Source: a virus. Taken from it: 41,011 nt of DNA. A model generated the notes under the pieces. The model saw only the letters and a list, made by a program, of their open reading frames with translations. It did not search any database and was not told the DNA's origin. Positions within the stretch are counted from its first letter, which is position 1; every line of letters starts with the position of its first letter. Positions 31,505 through 39,532 of the stretch are shown one piece after another. The stretch is taken from the IMG/VR virus record IMGVR_UViG_3300024301_000957, positions 1 to 41,011 of that record; one strand, 5' to 3'. Both the position numbers and the translations under genes were made by a program.

Positions 31505-32196
31505 TGTGCTTGTATAACGACGGTGTTATATTAGAAAAACAACTTTTTGACAAACAAACTATAAAAAATATAAAAGAAAGTGTTTCAGCATTAAAACCTG
31601 ATCACGGGTTTGATCATAACCTTGAATTCACTGTTGATAAACCAAAAAACCTATACAGTCAATATTGTTCAGAAAACATAGACGATAAAAGTTTTTCTAT
31701 CCTAAATAATAAAATTAAAAAAATAGTAAACGAGCACATAGAAGATGCTGTGCCTTTTGGTAATGGAAATGTAGTTGTACAAAATTCAGGATATAATGCT
31801 GTCATGCCACATCTTGATTGTCCTTACAGATTCACACAATACAATTATGAAAAAGATTTACTTGGCGTATTGGCATTTGTACCTTTAGATAATTTTACCA
31901 AAGAAAACGGTGCTACAGGGTTTGTAAAAGGAAGTCATAAATTTCACTTGGATAATGTAAAATGTTATGAAGGTCATTATAACGATTTTTATAATGACAA
32001 CCATGAGCAAATTGAATGCAAGATTGGAGATGTAATTATTTGGAACGCAAAAATATTACATAGCGGCATGCCTAATCATACTAAGTATTCAAGGGCTGGT
32101 ATTGCTATAAATTATGTTAGCAATAGTATTATGGATAACCTATACAAAATTATGAATGAACAAAGTCATAGTGAGCAATATAGAAATGACGTTTGA
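31504..32196 (+). CDS. PhyH-like 2OG-Fe(II) dioxygenase
   Basis: This 230-residue protein starts with GTG overlapping the previous TAG. It has a His103-Leu-Asp105 metal pair, an FVPLDNFTKENGATGFVKGS segment typical of phytanoyl-CoA dioxygenase-like enzymes, and a distal His186 in AKILHSGM. Arg in YSRAGIAINY follows for 2-oxoglutarate. PhyH-like proteins hydroxylate lipids, halogenate, or modify small molecules; the substrate here is unknown. It is one of three such oxygenases of different subtype in the window. Confidence 0.75.
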   Translation: MCLYNDGVILEKQLFDKQTIKNIKESVSALKPDHGFDHNLEFTVDKPKNLYSQYCSENIDDKSFSILNNKIKKIVNEHIEDAVPFGNGNVVVQNSGYNAVMPHLDCPYRFTQYNYEKDLLGVLAFVPLDNFTKENGATGFVKGSHKFHLDNVKCYEGHYNDFYNDNHEQIECKIGDVIIWNAKILHSGMPNHTKYSRAGIAINYVSNSIMDNLYKIMNEQSHSEQYRNDV

Positions 32197-32689
32197 AGAA
32201 AACATACATAACTGGATAGAAAAATTCCTAAGTATACCTAACACGACTTTTAGTAATCTGCCTCCTTGTCCCTTTGCTAAACAAGCAATGTTAGAAGACA
32301 AAATACAATGTGTTGAATTAAAGGCTATAGATCGACTTAGCATTGGTGAATATTTTATATGCGAATTAGAAAACTTTTCTTATCATTGGCCTAGAAAAAA
32401 AGAAGTAGTAATATTAGGTTGCGACCCACAATTAATCACTAGCGAAGAATTATCTCGTGCTGTAGGACATGCTAACGATCAATTTTTACATAACAGAGGA
32501 TACATTGCGCTAGAGGATCATCCAGACGAAGAAGAAAAAGTTAATGAAGTAATTTTAAACAATGGCCAATATGCCATTGTATTTTTACAGGATTCAAAAA
32601 AGTTAAATACAGCAAGAACAGCATTACAAAAACAAAATTATTATGTTAACTGGGATGCCGAATACTATGCTGATGTAACTGAAATATGA
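32186..32689 (+). CDS. Unrecognised 167-residue protein
   Basis: The start at ATG 32186 overlaps the previous gene by 11 bases; an upstream ATG at 32156 would give a longer N-terminus. The protein has NLPPCPFAKQAMLED near residue 28, a pattern known to me from marine T4-like phage proteins of unknown role, followed by beta-alpha sequence with EVVILGCDPQLITSEELSRA. Single Cys residues at about 32 and 82 are seen, without a CxxC motif. It shares an ATGA overlap with the next gene, so co-expression with the oxygenase and GNAT-like genes is likely. Confidence 0.55.
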   Translation: MTFEENIHNWIEKFLSIPNTTFSNLPPCPFAKQAMLEDKIQCVELKAIDRLSIGEYFICELENFSYHWPRKKEVVILGCDPQLITSEELSRAVGHANDQFLHNRGYIALEDHPDEEEKVNEVILNNGQYAIVFLQDSKKLNTARTALQKQNYYVNWDAEYYADVTEI

Positions 32690-33123
32690 CAAGTAGAATC
32701 GATTTAACAAAAACAACATATAAAACAATTGATTTTAAATTGTTGTCTAGTAATGAATTTACAGAATGTGAACAAATATACAAACAGTATATAAGATACA
32801 AAAACTTTGAAGAAATATATCCAATTTTTAGAGAAGACTGGGATCATTCTACAGTTTTTGGATATTACGACAACAACCAATTAGTAGCATGGAGTGCTTA
32901 TTATGTATATCCTAGTAAAAGCACAGCACATGCGGATCAATTTGCTTGGAACTACAAGAATCCTAAACTTAAATTAGGTTACAAATCTTTGAGAAGTGAA
33001 TGTGCCTATTTTAGAAATATAGGATTTAAATACCTAATACTCGGAGATCTATACAGTTACAAACAAGAGCTTAAAGGATTTGAAACAATAAATATAGATT
33101 CACCAGGCGCATTTGAGTCTTGA
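32686..33123 (+). CDS. GNAT-fold protein resembling arginyl-tRNA transferase C-terminus
   Basis: This 145-residue protein has VFGYYDNNQLVAWSAYYVYP at residues 57-76, then a QFAWNYKNPKLKLGYKSL segment and a GFKYLILGDL segment. The order resembles the C-terminal GNAT-like half of Ate1/Bpt aminoacyl-tRNA-protein transferases (YDP, SLG, YLYLGY and a YK pair). The N-terminal half of such enzymes, with its Cys cluster, is missing, so activity may be different. A GNAT acyltransferase is the safer call. It ends at a sigma70-like promoter. Confidence 0.5.
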   Translation: MTSRIDLTKTTYKTIDFKLLSSNEFTECEQIYKQYIRYKNFEEIYPIFREDWDHSTVFGYYDNNQLVAWSAYYVYPSKSTAHADQFAWNYKNPKLKLGYKSLRSECAYFRNIGFKYLILGDLYSYKQELKGFETINIDSPGAFES

Positions 33124-33148
33124 CTTATTACATATAATAGTATATAAT
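33120..33148 (+). promoter_or_regulatory. Sigma70-like promoter TTGACT-17-TATAAT
   Basis: TTGACT at 33120-33125 and a perfect TATAAT at 33143-33148 are 17 bases apart. The expected start is at about 33155, giving a short leader with an AAGGAG ribosome-binding site before the ATG at 33173. Most of it is in non-coding sequence. Confidence 0.75.
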
Positions 33149-33172
33149 TAAATTAAAACAAAAGGAGCAAGT

Positions 33173-33436
33173 ATGAGTGACAGAGTTTACGGCGCTGAAG
33201 AAAAAGCTAAACTAGAACGTCTAGTAAAAGAAGGTGTAACAGTATTACAAGAGATTGAAGATTTACAAGGCGGATTGAAAGAAACTGTGAAAGCAGTAGC
33301 AGAAGAACTTAACGTAAAACCTAGTCTTATTAATAAAGCAATTAAAGTTGCTCAAAAAAATGACTGGTCACGTCATCAAGATGAATTTGAAGATCTTGAA
33401 ACCATTGTTGCTACAACTGGATATGATAAAGACTAA
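33173..33436 (+). CDS. dsbA: DsbA-like double-stranded DNA-binding protein
   Basis: This 87-residue protein resembles T4 DsbA (89 residues), a late-transcription DNA-binding protein. It is charged and helical, with KLERLVKEGVTVLQEIEDLQ, then LKETVKAVAEELNVKPSLIN. It has a good AAGGAG ribosome-binding site and its own sigma70-like promoter. In T4, DsbA binds late promoters. The call rests on size, composition and general similarity to marine phage DsbA proteins, with no strict motif. It is not the disulfide oxidoreductase of the same name. Confidence 0.55.
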   Translation: MSDRVYGAEEKAKLERLVKEGVTVLQEIEDLQGGLKETVKAVAEELNVKPSLINKAIKVAQKNDWSRHQDEFEDLETIVATTGYDKD

Positions 33437-33454
33437 GTACTTTAAGGAGTTTAC

Positions 33455-33958
33455 ATGAATCGAGGCAAAGTAGAACCAGTTTGGCAAGACCAAAGTTTTT
33501 ATAATTTAGATTATGAAAGTCGCGGTGGTTATGGGCAAGATGAATACATCATGTATGGGCACGATCCATACAAAGTAATAATTAACAATGATGTATATGT
33601 TGGCCCAATGTCTAAGATGCCAGACTTTAGTAGCAATGTGATTGAACAACTTCCAACTCATGATAGTTATAGTGTTGCTTTTTACAGAACACCACCAGGT
33701 AACATATTGCCAGTACATAAAGATATGTATTGTAATTATATGAAAATGAACAACATATCAGATGTTAACAAAATTACTAGATACATTGTTTTCTTAGAAG
33801 ATTCTAAACGTGGACATCTTTTTCAAATAGAAAAAGAAGTGTTAGCAGACTGGAAGCGTGGAGATTGGATTAGTTGGACAGGCAGTACTTTACATGCGGC
33901 ATATAATATGGGTATAGAGCATAGGTACACAATGCAGGTTACCTGTTTTGATAACTAG
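33455..33958 (+). CDS. 2OG-Fe(II) dioxygenase, aspartyl-hydroxylase-like
   Basis: This 167-residue protein has a His88-Lys-Asp90 pair (LPVHKDMYCNYMK), a beta strand with RYIVFLEDSKRG, a WKRGDWISW stretch and a distal His147 in STLHAAYN, followed by HRYTMQVTC with the Arg expected for 2-oxoglutarate. This is the order of the double-stranded beta-helix oxygenases. The N-terminal 80 residues are Tyr/Gly-rich. Substrate unknown. A TAAGGAG ribosome-binding site precedes the ATG. It differs in sequence from the oxygenases at 11186 and 31504. Confidence 0.65.
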   Translation: MNRGKVEPVWQDQSFYNLDYESRGGYGQDEYIMYGHDPYKVIINNDVYVGPMSKMPDFSSNVIEQLPTHDSYSVAFYRTPPGNILPVHKDMYCNYMKMNNISDVNKITRYIVFLEDSKRGHLFQIEKEVLADWKRGDWISWTGSTLHAAYNMGIEHRYTMQVTCFDN

Positions 33959-34229
33959 AATATTAGATTACTTTAAAGAGAGTTATAGATTATCTCCAGT
34001 AGCGTTTTACTGTGAAATGGCCGAAACAACTTTATTAATGGCTGCTTCAGTAATACTTACTTTTACTGTGTTAGATCCTGCTACTGAACTTTTTATACCA
34101 ATGTATTTAATAGGTAGTATACTAGGTGTCATTAGCACAGTTATACGAAAGGCAGCATTTGCTATTATATTGTGTGCTTGGTTTGTGCTTATGAATTCTC
34201 TTGCTCTAATACAACTTTTCGTGTTATAA
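33948..34229 (+). CDS. Small membrane protein with three hydrophobic spans
   Basis: This 93-residue protein has three probable membrane spans after residue 25: TTLLMAASVILTFTVL, then LFIPMYLIGSILGVIST, then AAFAIILCAWFVLMNSLALI. It starts at a TTG that overlaps the oxygenase stop. No family is recognised. A sigma70-like promoter for the polymerase gene lies in its last codons. The weak start is the main doubt. Confidence 0.5.
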   Translation: MITRILDYFKESYRLSPVAFYCEMAETTLLMAASVILTFTVLDPATELFIPMYLIGSILGVISTVIRKAAFAIILCAWFVLMNSLALIQLFVL

Positions 34230-34230
34230 T
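34201..34230 (+). promoter_or_regulatory. Sigma70-like promoter TTGCTC-18-TATAAT
   Basis: TTGCTC at 34201-34206 and a perfect TATAAT at 34225-34230 are 18 bases apart. The start is expected near 34237, 10 bases before the ATG of the DNA polymerase, with AAAAAGGAA as ribosome-binding site. The -35 box is weaker than in the other promoters of this type, and the box overlaps the end of the upstream gene. Confidence 0.55.
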
Positions 34231-34247
34231 AATAAAAAGGAATATAA

Positions 34248-36929
34248 ATGCCATACGTTGATGCTTTTTTTGATAGAGATGCTGATATTATTCGTGCCGT
34301 TGAACGCCGCGATGGCAAAAGGCATTATCAAGAATATCAAGCAAAGTACACATTTTACTATGAAGATCCACGTGGCAAATACAAAAGCATTTATGGTGAT
34401 CCATTAACACGTATTGTATGTAAAAACACAAAAGACTTTCGCAAGGAACTTGCTATAAACAAAGGCAAGAAAATGTTTGAGTCTGATCTTAATCCTATAT
34501 TTCAATGTTTAAGCGAACACTATCTTAATCAAGATGCTCCTAAAATGAATGTTGCTTTTTTTGATATTGAGACAGACTTTGATCCAGAGCGTGGCTTTGC
34601 TGATCCAAGCGATCCTTTTATGCCTATTACTGCTATTACTGTACATTTACAATGGCTAGATGCTCTTATTACTTTTGCTTTGCCGCCAAAGACACTAACT
34701 ATGGAAGAAGCACAGGCAGAAGTAGAAGATTTTGACAATACATTCTTGTATGCTAATGAAGGCGAAATGCTAGAAGCGTTTCTTGATATTATTGAAGATG
34801 CTGATATTATAAGTGGTTGGAACAGCGAAGGTTATGATATTCCATATACAGTCAATCGTGTAAGTAGAGTGCTGAGCAAGGATGATACAAGACGTTTTTG
34901 TTTGTGGAAGCAACTTCCTAAAAGACGTGAGTTTGAAAAGTATGGCAAAACTGCTGAAACATTTGATACTGTTGGCAGAGTACATATGGACTATCTTGAA
35001 CTATATCGCAAGTACACATATGAAGAACGCCACACATACAGACTAGATGCTATCGGCGAATTGGAAGTTGGTGAAAACAAGACTGTGTATGAAGGCACAC
35101 TTGATCAACTTTATAACAATGACTTCAAGAGATTTATTGAATATAATAGACAAGACGTTGCCCTACTTGACAAACTAGATAAGAAGTTAAGGTTTATTGA
35201 CTTAGCAAATCAAATTGCACATGACAACACAGTGCTATTACAAACAACAATGGGTGCTGTAGCAGTTACAGAACAAGCTATTGTAAATGAGTCGCATAAT
35301 AGGGGCATGCAAGTTCCAAACAGAAAAGAACGTGATGGACAGACAGCAGCAGCTGGTGCTTATGTTGCGTTTCCTAAAAAAGGTTTACATGAATGGATTG
35401 GTTCAATGGATTTGAACAGTCTGTATCCAAGTGTTATTAGAGCAATGAACATGGCACCTGAAACTATTATAGGACAAATTAGATTAGAAATAAGCGAAGC
35501 TCGTGTACAAGAAGATATGACACTTAAAAAGAAAAGTTTTGCGGGCAGTTGGGAAGGCAGATTTGCTACTGAAGAATATGAAGCTGTAATGGATCAACGT
35601 AGGGATGTATCTCTTACTATTGACTGGGAAGAAGGTAAGGAGCCAGCAGGCAGCACTAGTGATGTTCTAAGTGGTGCTGAAATACACAAACTTATTTTTG
35701 ATAGTCAAATGCCGTGGATGCTTAGTGCTAACGGCACTATTTTTACTACAGAATATGAAGGCATTATTCCTGGTATTCTAAAGCGTTGGTATAGCGAACG
35801 TAAAGATCTACAAAAGATGTTAAAGAAAGCAAAAGATGCTAAAAATGACGCAGAGATTGAATACTGGGATAAACGTCAGCTAGTTAAGAAGATTAACTTG
35901 AACAGTTTGTATGGTGCTATTTTAAATCCTGGTTGTAGATTCTTTGATAAACGTATTGGACAGTCAACTACACTTACAGGTAGACAGATTGTTAAGCATA
36001 TGAGCGCAGAAGTAAACAAAGTTGTTACTGGTGAATATGATCACGTAGGCAAAGCTATTATATATGGCGATACAGACTCTGTGTATTTTAGTGCGTGGCC
36101 TGTGTTAAAAGATGAAGTTGCTCAAGGTACTATACCTTGGGGTAAGGATAATGTTATTACATTGTATGATCAGATTTGTGAACAAGCAAACACAACATTT
36201 CCAGACTTTATGATGCGAGCATTTCATTGTCCAAAGTCACGTAGTGATGTTATTGCGGCGGCTAGAGAAATTGTTGCTGAAACAGGCTTGTACATTACAA
36301 AGAAACGTTATGCGGCATTAGTATATGACTTGGAAGGCTTTAGAACAGATGTTGATGGTAAACTAGGCAAAGTAAAAGCAATGGGGTTAGATTTAAAACG
36401 CAGCGATACTCCTGTGTTTATGCAAAACTTTTTAAAAGACTTATTAGATATGGTACTACAGAAAAAAGGTGAAAAAGAAATACTAGATGCTATAAGTGAT
36501 TTTAGACGTGAGTTCAAAGAACGTCCAGGATTTGAAAAAGGATCACCTAAACGTGCTAACAAGATTGGACATTATCAGCGTCTTGAGGAAAAGCAAGGCA
36601 AAGCAAACATGCCTGGACACGTAAGAGCCAGCATCAACTGGAATACACTTAAACGTATGAATGGTGACAAATACTCACAAGAGATTGTAGATGGTATGAA
36701 AGTTATTGTTTGTAAACTTAGACAAAATCCATTGGGTTTTACTAGTGTTGCTTATCCAACAGATGAACTACGTATTCCAGACTGGTTTAAAGAACTTCCA
36801 TTTGATAGTGACGCTATGGAAGAAGTGATTATTGACAACAAACTAGACAACTTGATTGGTGTGTTGAAATATGATTTAGAAAGTACAAAACAAAAGACAA
36901 CATTCAATAATTTATTCGAATGGGACTAA
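34248..36929 (+). CDS. 43: B-family DNA polymerase, gp43-like
   Basis: This 893-residue protein is close to T4 gp43 (898). The exonuclease domain has FFDIETDFD (Asp106, Glu108), IISGWNSEGYDIPYTVNR and YNRQDVALLDKL. The polymerase domain has motif A DLNSLYPSVIRAMN (Asp388), motif B KINLNSLYGAI and motif C YGDTDSVY with Asp608 and Asp610. All catalytic residues are in place, so proofreading and synthesis should work. It ends in NNLFEWD, suitable for a clamp-binding tail. It is preceded by a sigma70-like promoter and followed after one base by an SDR-like gene. Confidence 0.95.
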   Translation: MPYVDAFFDRDADIIRAVERRDGKRHYQEYQAKYTFYYEDPRGKYKSIYGDPLTRIVCKNTKDFRKELAINKGKKMFESDLNPIFQCLSEHYLNQDAPKMNVAFFDIETDFDPERGFADPSDPFMPITAITVHLQWLDALITFALPPKTLTMEEAQAEVEDFDNTFLYANEGEMLEAFLDIIEDADIISGWNSEGYDIPYTVNRVSRVLSKDDTRRFCLWKQLPKRREFEKYGKTAETFDTVGRVHMDYLELYRKYTYEERHTYRLDAIGELEVGENKTVYEGTLDQLYNNDFKRFIEYNRQDVALLDKLDKKLRFIDLANQIAHDNTVLLQTTMGAVAVTEQAIVNESHNRGMQVPNRKERDGQTAAAGAYVAFPKKGLHEWIGSMDLNSLYPSVIRAMNMAPETIIGQIRLEISEARVQEDMTLKKKSFAGSWEGRFATEEYEAVMDQRRDVSLTIDWEEGKEPAGSTSDVLSGAEIHKLIFDSQMPWMLSANGTIFTTEYEGIIPGILKRWYSERKDLQKMLKKAKDAKNDAEIEYWDKRQLVKKINLNSLYGAILNPGCRFFDKRIGQSTTLTGRQIVKHMSAEVNKVVTGEYDHVGKAIIYGDTDSVYFSAWPVLKDEVAQGTIPWGKDNVITLYDQICEQANTTFPDFMMRAFHCPKSRSDVIAAAREIVAETGLYITKKRYAALVYDLEGFRTDVDGKLGKVKAMGLDLKRSDTPVFMQNFLKDLLDMVLQKKGEKEILDAISDFRREFKERPGFEKGSPKRANKIGHYQRLEEKQGKANMPGHVRASINWNTLKRMNGDKYSQEIVDGMKVIVCKLRQNPLGFTSVAYPTDELRIPDWFKELPFDSDAMEEVIIDNKLDNLIGVLKYDLESTKQKTTFNNLFEWD

Positions 36930-36930
36930 C

Positions 36931-37359
36931 ATGAAATTTTTTATAACAGGTACAAGACGTGGTTTAGGTAAAGCACTAGAAGAAAAATATGGAAATTGCG
37001 GAAGTTTAGAAGAATGTGATGTTTTCATCAATTGCAAACACATAGGGTTTGATCAAGTTTATTCCTTATATGAAGCTGCGGATCTAAATAAACGTATAAT
37101 CAATATTAGTTCCAATTCAGGTGATGGTATTAAAAATAAACCGCATGTATATGCTATAGAAAAAAATGCTCTTGACAAAGCCAATGAACAGTTGTATTAT
37201 CAAGGAATCGATACAACTAGTGTAAGATTTGGATGGATTGATACTCCTCGAGTACAAGGCGTAGAAGAACAAAAAATGAGTGTAGAATATTGTATATCTG
37301 TAATTGATTGGATACTACAACAGCCGCATAAAATAAAGGAAATTACAATTACACCATGA
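36931..37359 (+). CDS. Short SDR-like protein
   Basis: This 142-residue protein has a Rossmann-type TGTRRGLGKAL N-terminus (a TGxxxGxG variant), a NISSNSG catalytic Ser region, and YAIEK (Tyr74-x-x-x-Lys78). RFGWIDTPRV follows. These are the marks of short-chain dehydrogenases, but the usual length is about 250 residues and the central helices and strands are shortened. It may be a compact active enzyme or a degenerate one. It is the first gene of the sugar-nucleotide set and overlaps the next gene by ATGA. Confidence 0.65.
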   Translation: MKFFITGTRRGLGKALEEKYGNCGSLEECDVFINCKHIGFDQVYSLYEAADLNKRIINISSNSGDGIKNKPHVYAIEKNALDKANEQLYYQGIDTTSVRFGWIDTPRVQGVEEQKMSVEYCISVIDWILQQPHKIKEITITP

Positions 37360-37763
37360 AAGTAGGATTTACATGTAGTACATTTGATTTGTTACATGCT
37401 GGACATGTGCAAATGTTACGTGAAGCAAAAGAACAGTGCGATTATTTAATTTGTGCTTTACAAATGGATCCAAGTGTAGACAGAGCTGAAAAGAATGCAC
37501 CAGTCCAAACTATTGTAGAGCGTTACACACAATTAAAAGGCGTAAAGTATGTGGATGAAATTATTCCATATGGCACCGAAAAAGACCTAGAAGATATCTT
37601 GACAATGTATCATATAGATGTTAGAATACTAGGAGAAGAATACAGAGACAAAGACTTTACTGGTAAGGATATTTGCCGTAAGCGTGAAATAGATCTGTAT
37701 TTTAACAAACGTGATCATCGCTTCAGCACAAGCGATCTTAGAAAAAGGGTATGTGAAGTATAA
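37356..37763 (+). CDS. Glycerol-3-phosphate cytidylyltransferase-like (TagD family)
   Basis: This 135-residue protein has the cytidylyltransferase HxGH motif as HAGH (residues about 16-19, LLHAGHVQML) and STSDLRKR near the C-terminus in the place of the RTEGISTT-type motif. TagD makes CDP-glycerol from glycerol-3-phosphate and CTP; RfaE C-terminal and related enzymes use other substrates. Length and order fit the TagD family (about 130 residues). Neighbours suggest a sugar or polyol nucleotide. It overlaps both neighbours at ATG sites. Confidence 0.8.
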   Translation: MKVGFTCSTFDLLHAGHVQMLREAKEQCDYLICALQMDPSVDRAEKNAPVQTIVERYTQLKGVKYVDEIIPYGTEKDLEDILTMYHIDVRILGEEYRDKDFTGKDICRKREIDLYFNKRDHRFSTSDLRKRVCEV

Positions 37764-37921
37764 TGTGGATATTATTTGTAATTAGTTTTGTGCCTGATTT
37801 AAATGAATATAAAGTCACAAAATTCAACACCTACAATAACAGAACACAATGCGAAATAAATCAGACTGTATTAAAAGCACTGTTTGAAGAAGATGAAAAG
37901 GCGGTTTGTGTATATGAATAA
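37763..37921 (+). CDS. Small hydrophobic-start protein
   Basis: This 52-residue protein starts one base into the previous stop (TAATG). It has a hydrophobic N-terminus, MWILFVISFVPDLNEY, then a charged body with two Cys (NNRTQCEINQTV and EKAVCVYE). It could be an exported or anchored mini-protein with a disulfide. It overlaps the next gene by eight bases. Similar small proteins occur in marine T4-like phages from memory. Confidence 0.55.
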   Translation: MWILFVISFVPDLNEYKVTKFNTYNNRTQCEINQTVLKALFEEDEKAVCVYE

Positions 37922-38609
37922 GTTTGTTTTTGATGTTGACGGGACTCTTACTCCAAGCCGTGGCAAAATGGATTATCAATTTAAAGCATTCTTTAATACA
38001 TTTTGCTTGGTAAATGATGTGTATCTTGTTACAGGCAGTGATAAAGAAAAAACTATAGAACAGATTGGCGAAACATATAACCTTGCTAAAGTTGTATACA
38101 ATTGTAGTGGCAACGATGTATACAGTTCTGGTGTAAATATTCGAAGTAAAGAATGGACTGCTCCTAAAGAACTTATGGATCTAATGTATGGTTGGCTACA
38201 AGCAAGCAGTTTTCCTTTACGCACAGGTAATCATATTGAAGAACGTCCAGGTTGTGTGAACTTTAGTATAGTTGGTAGAAATGCTACACTAGGTGAACGT
38301 AAATTATATATTAAACACGACTTAGAAAACAAAGAACGTGAAAGTATAGCATATCAAATCAATCTTGAGTTTCCAGAAATCACGGCAAAAGTAGGAGGAG
38401 AAACAGGCATTGATATCTATCCTACAGGCTGGGATAAAGGACAAATACTTGATGACTTTAATGATTTTGATCGTGTTATTTTCTTTGGTGACAAAATGGA
38501 ACAAGATGGTAACGATTATCCACTAGCAAGTAAACTAAAACATCCTAGTAAAGCAATCCGTGTTACTGGATGGAAAGACACTTGGGAAAAGTTAAAAGAA
38601 TATGCTTAA
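37914..38609 (+). CDS. HAD-superfamily phosphomannomutase-like protein (PMM type)
   Basis: This 231-residue protein has DVDGTLTP (HAD motif I with two Asp), a CSGNDVYSSG segment, SIVGRNATLGERK and GGETGIDIYPTGWDKGQIL. The order and the GGxxxxDxxPxGWDK stretch resemble the eukaryotic-type phosphomannomutase (PMM2), which interconverts mannose-6-P and mannose-1-P. The ATG at 37914 was chosen because it begins just before MNKFVFDVDG; an earlier start would only add residues inside the previous gene. It could be a sugar phosphatase instead. It overlaps the next gene by 8 bases. Confidence 0.7.
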   Translation: MNKFVFDVDGTLTPSRGKMDYQFKAFFNTFCLVNDVYLVTGSDKEKTIEQIGETYNLAKVVYNCSGNDVYSSGVNIRSKEWTAPKELMDLMYGWLQASSFPLRTGNHIEERPGCVNFSIVGRNATLGERKLYIKHDLENKERESIAYQINLEFPEITAKVGGETGIDIYPTGWDKGQILDDFNDFDRVIFFGDKMEQDGNDYPLASKLKHPSKAIRVTGWKDTWEKLKEYA

Positions 38610-39348
38610 AATAGGTATTGCTGGGTACGGGTATGTAGGACAAGCCCACCATCAAGCACTTAAAGAATATTATGAAATACTAATTAGTGATCCTGACAAA
38701 GGACACTATGACGATTTACGACATTGTGATGCTATTATTGTATGTGTTTCTACACCAATGAATGAAGATGGTAGTTGTGATATGTCTAACGTAGACGCAG
38801 TGATTGATGATGCTAAAAATGTTCCTATTTTAATCAAAAGCACAATCAGCATAGAAGGCTGGCAAAATTTACGGGCTAATTTTACTCATGACAAAATTTG
38901 TTTTTCACCAGAATTTTTAAGAGCAGAGTCAGCACTAGACGATTTTAAAAATAATAACACTATTCTTATGGGCGGTGATGATATTGGATTTTGGCAAGAT
39001 TTGTTTTTAAACGCTATGGGCAATATCAATATCTTTACTGCGACACCGGAAGAACTTATTCTTGTAAAATATTTCCGCAACAGTTTTCTAGCAACCAAAG
39101 TTGCTTTTTTTAATGAAATTTATGACTTGTGTGAAAACACAGATACTGACTACAAAAAAGTAGCAGAATACATTGGCTTGGATCCTCGTATTGGATCAAG
39201 TCATACAACAGTAACCAGTGAGCGTGGATTTGGAGGACATTGTTTTCCAAAAGACGTAAGTGCTATATTAAAAACGGCAGCTAATTTTGATAAAAATCTA
39301 AATATACTTGAAGCTGCTAACAACTATAATAAAAGGATCAGAAAGTGA
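38602..39348 (+). CDS. UDP-glucose/GDP-mannose dehydrogenase-like protein, short form
   Basis: This 248-residue protein has the N-terminal NAD-binding motif GIAGYGYVG, a VCVSTPMNEDGSCDMSNV region, FSPEFLRAESALDDF, and a catalytic Cys214 in GFGGHCFPKD. These are the marks of the UDP-glucose/GDP-mannose dehydrogenase family, which oxidise the sugar of a nucleotide-sugar to a uronic acid. The usual C-terminal UDP-binding domain (about 100 residues) is absent, so either it is a short phage form or it works on another substrate. It overlaps the HAD gene by ATG position. Confidence 0.75.
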   Translation: MLKIGIAGYGYVGQAHHQALKEYYEILISDPDKGHYDDLRHCDAIIVCVSTPMNEDGSCDMSNVDAVIDDAKNVPILIKSTISIEGWQNLRANFTHDKICFSPEFLRAESALDDFKNNNTILMGGDDIGFWQDLFLNAMGNINIFTATPEELILVKYFRNSFLATKVAFFNEIYDLCENTDTDYKKVAEYIGLDPRIGSSHTTVTSERGFGGHCFPKDVSAILKTAANFDKNLNILEAANNYNKRIRK

Positions 39349-39488
39349 TAGAAATAAAACCAGACCCTACCTTGAACGAACTTAGAAAAATATTCAACCA
39401 ACATGGTTTAGAATTTTATATTAAGAAACAAAAAGGGTCTGTTGTTAAAGTTCACTTTATGATCACAGAGGAAGAAGAAAATACTTGA
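39345..39488 (+). CDS. Small basic-acidic protein, GTG start
   Basis: This 47-residue protein starts with GTG overlapping the previous TGA and ends in TGA where the sigma70-like promoter begins. It has LNELRKIFNQHGLEFYIKKQ and ends acidic (ITEEEENT). No family is recognised. The GTG start and short length keep confidence moderate; tight packing supports it. Confidence 0.5.
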   Translation: MIEIKPDPTLNELRKIFNQHGLEFYIKKQKGSVVKVHFMITEEEENT

Positions 39489-39513
39489 CTTTCGACAACA
39501 TAGGCTTTATACT
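39485..39513 (+). promoter_or_regulatory. Sigma70-like promoter TTGACT-17-TATACT
   Basis: TTGACT at 39485-39490 and TATACT at 39508-39513 are 17 bases apart. The start is expected near 39520, and AATAGGAGA serves as ribosome-binding site before the ATG at 39533. Apart from the four bases overlapping the preceding TGA, it is in non-coding sequence. It should drive the sliding clamp gene. Confidence 0.75.
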
Positions 39514-39532
39514 AACACAATAGGAGACAAAC

